From positions 4,564,001-4,628,000 of the forward strand of contig NZ_CP071182.1 of NCBI RefSeq assembly GCF_017298635.1: a DNA stretch of 64,000 bases, given 5' to 3'. Under the pieces are notes generated by a model. The model searched no databases. It saw only the letters and a program-made list of their open reading frames with translations, and was not told the origin of the DNA. Made by a program: the position numbers and the translations under genes. Numbering within the stretch: position 1 is the first letter of the stretch; every line of letters starts with the position of its first letter. The DNA comes from Paenalicyclobacillus mengziensis. Lineage in GTDB: Bacteria > Bacillota > Bacilli > Alicyclobacillales > Alicyclobacillaceae. Below, one piece after another: positions 60,417 through 64,000 of the stretch.

Positions 60417-60494
60417 GGCAACCCGGCGGCCATAGACGCGAGAGTTGCGCCCTTAAGCCCGTAGCTTTGCGTCCCAGCGTTTCCGCTGGTTTGC
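60417..60494 (-). ncRNA. c-di-GMP-I (GEMM-I) riboswitch aptamer
   Basis: On the minus strand the conserved GEMM-I parts appear in order: GGCAAACC at the 5' side; a stem CCAGC-GGAAAC-GCTGG capped by the GAAA tetraloop; the joining motif GACGCAAAGC; a second GC-rich stem around GGGC...GCG; and the closing GGCCGCCGGGTTGCC, whose TTGCC pairs with the 5' GGCAA. The arrangement matches the Vibrio Vc2 aptamer. Whether c-di-GMP turns the operon on or off cannot be read from the sequence. Confidence 0.92.
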
Positions 60495-60542
60495 CCTTCT
60501 CAGAAATTGTCTCCGTCTCTTATCGATAGCTAGAAAGATGGT

Positions 60543-60570
60543 AGCATACCCGCGCCTTTCAAACAACCAA
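60543..60570 (-). promoter_or_regulatory. Candidate sigma-A promoter of the riboswitch/che operon
   Basis: On the minus strand TTGGTT, 16 bp, TATGCT, about 50 bp before the aptamer. No sigma-D (motility) promoter pattern was seen. Confidence 0.35.
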
Positions 60571-60708
60571 TTGCAGTCAGATGCGGTGACAAATGACAGA
60601 ACAAAAGATGGTCTGACGCGGGTATGGGTTTCGGGGATAAGTCACAGGTCTGTGTCACAGATTCGACGATTGGTACGTCTATCTCTCTAAGAACGAAAGG
60701 ATGGAAGG

Positions 60709-63021
60709 GTGAGGGAATTGTTGCGAAAAAGGTTTAGAACGCTACCTGCAGGTGCACTTGTCCTTACGACCATTGGTATATCAGGACTCGTCACTGCTCC
60801 AACGGCACTCGCGAATGTTGGGACACCGCCGAAACTCAGTGCGGGGCAAGCCGAGCAGATTGCCATCAAAACATTTTCTATTCCAAGTACTTACGCGCTG
60901 CAAAGTGAGTCGTATAACAACAACATGAGTGTCACGCAGCCGGCTGCATATTCACTCAACTACCAAAGCACAGACCCGTCCAAGAGCGGCCAGTCCATCA
61001 ACGTCACGATTGACGCAAATACAGGTACTGTTCTCAACTACAACCGTCCGTCCGGTGACAATCAATTTGTTTTTCCAGCTCCCGTATCCGCGGGGCAAGC
61101 CGAGCAAATCGCGAACCGTTGGGCGCAAAAGTTGTATCCTTTGCAAGTTCCGAGTGTCAAAGCGTTGCCGTTAACGCCGACCGCGGGATCTCTCGTGGGT
61201 CCGACCCAGTACACCTACTCCTACGAACGCGTGGTCAGAGGTATTCCGGCACCCTTTAATGGCTTCTCGATAACGATTGACCAAAACGGCAACCTCGTTG
61301 CTGTGAGTGACAACTGGACGAACTTGGTCTTTCCGTCGCCGACCAACGTTCTTTCCCAGTCACAAGCCAATTCCATCTATCAAAAGGCACTGGATTTACA
61401 TCTTGAATATCAATCCGTCTATCACACCAACGGGAAGCCAACAACTGAGCTCGTCTACCAGGGGGCCCCGCAATTCTACCTTAACTGGTGGGGACAGCAG
61501 TTTAACGGTACGAGTGTGATTGAGTTCCCGGTCATCAATGCGGCAACAGGTCAAGTCGTAGACGCCACCGGATCGACCTACCGACCAGCAAAGTACTCCC
61601 TACCCAAGCCACTTGTCCCTGGCGGGCCAACTTCATTACAAGACCCGAAATCAGTCCATTGGACCGAGCAACAAGCCCTCGATTACGCACAAAAACTTTT
61701 TGGCATCACCGGCAGCGACACACTCGCCAGTGTCAGCCAGTACACCAATGGAAGTGCCGATACAACCTGGAACTTCAGTTGGCAGACTGTGAATCACATC
61801 AACATACAAGTGTCGATAGACGCGAAATACGGGTTCGTTACAAGTTTTAACCAATATCCGATGCAACCCGAGAATCCGGCAGCCAACAAAGAGGCCAAGC
61901 TGACACAGGCACAGGCAGACGCTACAGTCACTGCATTTGTAAAAAAGTTATATGCTGACGATACCGGAGCTCTAGCTGTCGTCCAAAATCCTGGGCCCGT
62001 CAACAAGTCCAGCGGCTTCAACAGCTCATACCAAATTGTGAGTTTGGTTGCGGGAATTCCCGACCAGACACACAGCGGGAACGTGTCCATTGACCCACAG
62101 ACGGGCCAGATACAGAGTCTTTGGATGAATAACTTTGAACCTTCCACATCCTCGTTCCCCGTCCCATCCAAAGCACTCTCTCAGAGCCAGGCCGTCCAAA
62201 GGTGGATGGACGCTCGCCCTCTTCGACTCCAATATTTGGAAACCCAGCCAGAGGTCGCTGCAAAGCTGGGATCCATCAGCACCAAGGGAACCAACTCCGG
62301 CGGGCAACGCCCGCAGGTGCTGCTCACTTTCGCCCCCACAGCAGGCCCGGGTTCGTCAGGGCAGTTTAATGCGATTACTGGGGTGTTTGAGACATCGGCG
62401 AAGTCCCCCTACACAGGTGTGATTCATGACATCCGTGGCGTCGTTGGAGCGGCTCAGATTCAGCTATTGGTTGACAGGGAGTTGATGATGGTCGACAGTC
62501 AGGGAGACGTTCACCCCAATCAGACAATGACGCACTCCGCACTGCTTAAACTTGTGGTCGATGCACTTGGGTTACAGGGTCACTACAATCAACAATTGTT
62601 GGCTACTACTGCAGCAAAATCTGCGTTGGCAAACGTGCCGCAGAATTCCCCCGATTATCAGGAAATTGGCTCTGCGTACTCAATGGGATGGATTCCCACG
62701 AAAGAAACATTTCAGCCGAACGCCCCCACGACACGTGATTATGCTGCTCAGATTTTGGCCCGGGCACTTGGCTTCACACCGCTCCTGACCCACCCGAAAG
62801 CCTTTCAGTTGTCTGCAACCGATGCAGGGAGTATCTCGAGTTCGCACTTTGCTGCAGATGCTCTGGCAGCAACCCTCGGGATGATCCCTCTTCAGAACGG
62901 AGCCTTTCATCCCAACAACGACATCACGCTGGCTGATACAGCCGTAGCCGTAGTACAGGCTGCCGTGATTGCGGGAGAAGAGGGGCAGCCGTATCCGCCT
63001 GGTCCCCGGCCGCTCGGCTGA
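60709..63021 (+). CDS. Exported protein with YcdB/PepSY-like repeats and SLH-type C terminus
   Basis: 770 aa from GTG at 60709. The signal peptide ends TALANVG (about residue 36). Several repeats of a PepSY/YcdB-like domain follow, each with an LSAGQAEQIA- or LSQSQA-type helix and an INVTIDANTGTVLNYN- or VSIDPQTGQIQSLW-type strand pair. The last about 190 residues resemble S-layer homology repeats: DRELMMVDSQGDVHPNQTM, SMGWIPTKETFQPNAPTTR and GMIPLQNGAFHPNNDITLAD, here quoted as separate short blocks around HPNQTM, FQPNAPTTR and FHPNNDITLAD. It is probably bound to the wall polysaccharide. A strong terminator follows. Confidence 0.82.
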   Translation: MRELLRKRFRTLPAGALVLTTIGISGLVTAPTALANVGTPPKLSAGQAEQIAIKTFSIPSTYALQSESYNNNMSVTQPAAYSLNYQSTDPSKSGQSINVTIDANTGTVLNYNRPSGDNQFVFPAPVSAGQAEQIANRWAQKLYPLQVPSVKALPLTPTAGSLVGPTQYTYSYERVVRGIPAPFNGFSITIDQNGNLVAVSDNWTNLVFPSPTNVLSQSQANSIYQKALDLHLEYQSVYHTNGKPTTELVYQGAPQFYLNWWGQQFNGTSVIEFPVINAATGQVVDATGSTYRPAKYSLPKPLVPGGPTSLQDPKSVHWTEQQALDYAQKLFGITGSDTLASVSQYTNGSADTTWNFSWQTVNHINIQVSIDAKYGFVTSFNQYPMQPENPAANKEAKLTQAQADATVTAFVKKLYADDTGALAVVQNPGPVNKSSGFNSSYQIVSLVAGIPDQTHSGNVSIDPQTGQIQSLWMNNFEPSTSSFPVPSKALSQSQAVQRWMDARPLRLQYLETQPEVAAKLGSISTKGTNSGGQRPQVLLTFAPTAGPGSSGQFNAITGVFETSAKSPYTGVIHDIRGVVGAAQIQLLVDRELMMVDSQGDVHPNQTMTHSALLKLVVDALGLQGHYNQQLLATTAAKSALANVPQNSPDYQEIGSAYSMGWIPTKETFQPNAPTTRDYAAQILARALGFTPLLTHPKAFQLSATDAGSISSSHFAADALAATLGMIPLQNGAFHPNNDITLADTAVAVVQAAVIAGEEGQPYPPGPRPLG

Positions 63022-63041
63022 ATCTATAGGAACGAAGGAAC

Positions 63042-63070
63042 GGAAAGGCGTGCCCATGGCACGCCTTTCC
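63042..63070 (+). terminator. Strong terminator hairpin
   Basis: GGAAAGGCGTGCC-CAT-GGCACGCCTTTCC: 13-bp perfect stem with a 3-nt loop, 20 bp after the S-layer-type gene and 21 bp before the stop of the convergent cREC gene. Confidence 0.75.
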
Positions 63071-63091
63071 ACGTATTTGTCAGTTTGCGGC

Positions 63092-63427
63092 TTAACGCCG
63101 GTGAATCATGTGCCCACGATATGGTCCAGTGTGAATCAGCACCTGCTCTGGAGCGTGCTTCGACAAATAGGTGTACATTCGTTTTCTGGCTTCAATGTCC
63201 GAGGAGTGAAAGTAGATTTCGTGAGGCCAATGGCCGGTTTCCACGATCCACTCTGTGAGCTCATCGGCAGTGCGACCGTTACCGAGATGATAATCAAGAG
63301 ATATCCGCCCCACATCAGTCTCCTCAAGCAGCATCCTACACTCGTCAATCGTCCGTACGACGATAAAACCCGGAGGCGGCGTGCGGAGGTCATCGAGGTA
63401 TAAGTCCAAGGGGCCGGTTCGCTTCAT
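63092..63427 (-). CDS. cREC-type receiver-like protein (cyclic-phosphate processing receiver family)
   Basis: 111 aa from ATG at 63427 after GGTGGAGA. Receiver-like fold with an acidic pair in YLDDLRTPPPGF (D12, D13), the phospho-acceptor-like D46 in ISLDYHLGNGRTADELTEW, quoted as SLDYHLGNG, and a C-terminal histidine-rich strand. The RTPPPG segment is typical of the cREC family proposed to process cyclic phosphates. It is not a classical CheY because the lysine switch is missing. Its neighbours are an S-layer-type gene and a regulator; the function is unknown. Confidence 0.75.
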   Translation of the reverse strand: MKRTGPLDLYLDDLRTPPPGFIVVRTIDECRMLLEETDVGRISLDYHLGNGRTADELTEWIVETGHWPHEIYFHSSDIEARKRMYTYLSKHAPEQVLIHTGPYRGHMIHRR

Positions 63428-63556
63428 CGCTCTCCACCATCCCGTTTCGCGACTGATGTTCAATCCATACTATGGTTCTCTCCCTATTGTGACCACTGCA
63501 AGTCTATAATAGCAGTATTGTGACAGGACCACGAATCCGATGAAGGGGGTGGCATG

Positions 63557-64000
63557 ATGTCCGACCGAGCTCGAATCCTCGTTGTTGATGACGAATCACG
63601 GGTTCGTTCAATGGTTCACCAGTACCTTACAGCAGAAGGTTATGACGTTCTGACTGTGGGAACCGGGCAAGAAGCTTTAGACATCATCCGTAGAGAGGAC
63701 GTACAACTCGTTGTACTAGACTGGATGTTACCAGGCGGAATGAATGGTCTTGAAGTCTGTCGGGAAATCCGCAAGGTCAGCTCCATTGCTGTCATCATGT
63801 TAACAGCCAAAACCGAGGAGACCGACATGATTGTCGGACTTGAAATGGGTGCTGACGACTACGTCACGAAGCCATTTCGCATGCGTGAGTTGACTGCCCG
63901 AATTCGAACTGTGTTGCGGCGGACGAACCAGGGACCGGAGACCACTCAGCCAACAACACTGATTCGCGGCAGCCTGGTTATTGAGCCGGACAAGTTTATT
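63557..64000 (+). CDS. OmpR-family response regulator (3' end outside window)
   Basis: 148 codons to the window edge, from ATG at 63557, six bases after GGGGGT. The receiver domain has acidic pair VVDDES, phospho-acceptor D55 in VVLDWMLPGG, switch threonine in MLTAK and K105 in VTKPF. A linker follows, then SLVIEPDKFI, the first strands of the winged-helix output domain. A cognate sensor kinase would be expected downstream, outside the window. Confidence 0.92.
   Translation, partial: MSDRARILVVDDESRVRSMVHQYLTAEGYDVLTVGTGQEALDIIRREDVQLVVLDWMLPGGMNGLEVCREIRKVSSIAVIMLTAKTEETDMIVGLEMGADDYVTKPFRMRELTARIRTVLRRTNQGPETTQPTTLIRGSLVIEPDKFI

Overview
The window reads as chromosomal DNA of a Gram-positive, spore-forming Firmicute of the Alicyclobacillaceae type, most likely Alicyclobacillus or a close relative. 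The evidence is gene content and order. acpS-nnr-ydcC-alr-ndoAI-ndoA matches the Bacillus acpS-alr-toxin/antitoxin locus with nnr inserted. Other indicators are small sporulation-type membrane proteins, S-layer and sortase genes, many GTG/TTG starts and strong AGGAGG-type ribosome sites. No rRNA, tRNA, phage, transposase or CRISPR array was seen.

Layout, left to right. 0-4.3 kb: a truncated mobA, 5-formyl-THF cyclo-ligase and a PAP2 phosphatase (minus), then an ABC-F ATPase (plus). 4.4-7.5 kb: ornithine aminotransferase read from a clear sigma-54 promoter, with an upstream dyad and the divergent RocR-like activator. 7.9-10.7 kb: GH13 glucosidase plus fructokinase-like kinase. 11.2-16.7 kb: a tightly overlapping ytcJ-thiL-tsaE-tsaB-rimI-tsaD operon (tRNA t6A synthesis). 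16.7-20.4 kb: DUF190, an unlisted 53-aa gene, cytochrome c, DedA, DUF1450, DUF2922 and DUF1659. 20.6-25.6 kb: the acpS-nnr-ydcC-alr-ndoAI-ndoA operon. 25.9-34.9 kb: membrane proteins, zinc ribbons, kynureninase, S9 peptidase, Map, ferritin-VIT1 fusion, DUF488 and a Toprim protein. 35-38.8 kb: DUF2520-panB-panC and udk. 38.9-45.5 kb: Nudix, PBP2-type transpeptidase, sortase, an SGNH hydrolase with a sorting tail, and a metallophosphoesterase. 45.6-57.3 kb: LapA, CpsB-like phosphatase, M42 peptidase, isochorismatase-fold hydrolase, manC, two glycosyltransferases, a PanE-like reductase and manA. 57.3-60.5 kb: cheA-cheW-cheY behind a c-di-GMP-I riboswitch and terminator, transcribed toward manA. 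60.7-64 kb: an exported SLH-type protein, a cREC-type receiver-like protein and a truncated OmpR-family regulator.

The most unusual signals lie between genes. A ~210-bp element of five 25-bp palindromes occurs twice, near 27.5 and 55.3 kb, with the same 52/53-40-40-52/53 bp spacing although the spacers have diverged. A second small dispersed repeat, a long hairpin, occurs in inverted orientation near 18.6 and 55.5 kb. Many junctions carry short tandem duplications, including one that duplicated the ytcJ stop/thiL start and left a nine-codon coupling ORF.

Functional themes: cell-surface building (mannose activation and isomerisation, glycosyl transfer, sortase anchoring, S-layer) sits next to c-di-GMP and chemosensory control, which suggests, without proof, coordinated control of surface polysaccharide and behaviour. 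The rest is housekeeping (t6A, CoA precursors, folate, peptidoglycan) and catabolism of arginine/ornithine, tryptophan and alpha-glucosides.
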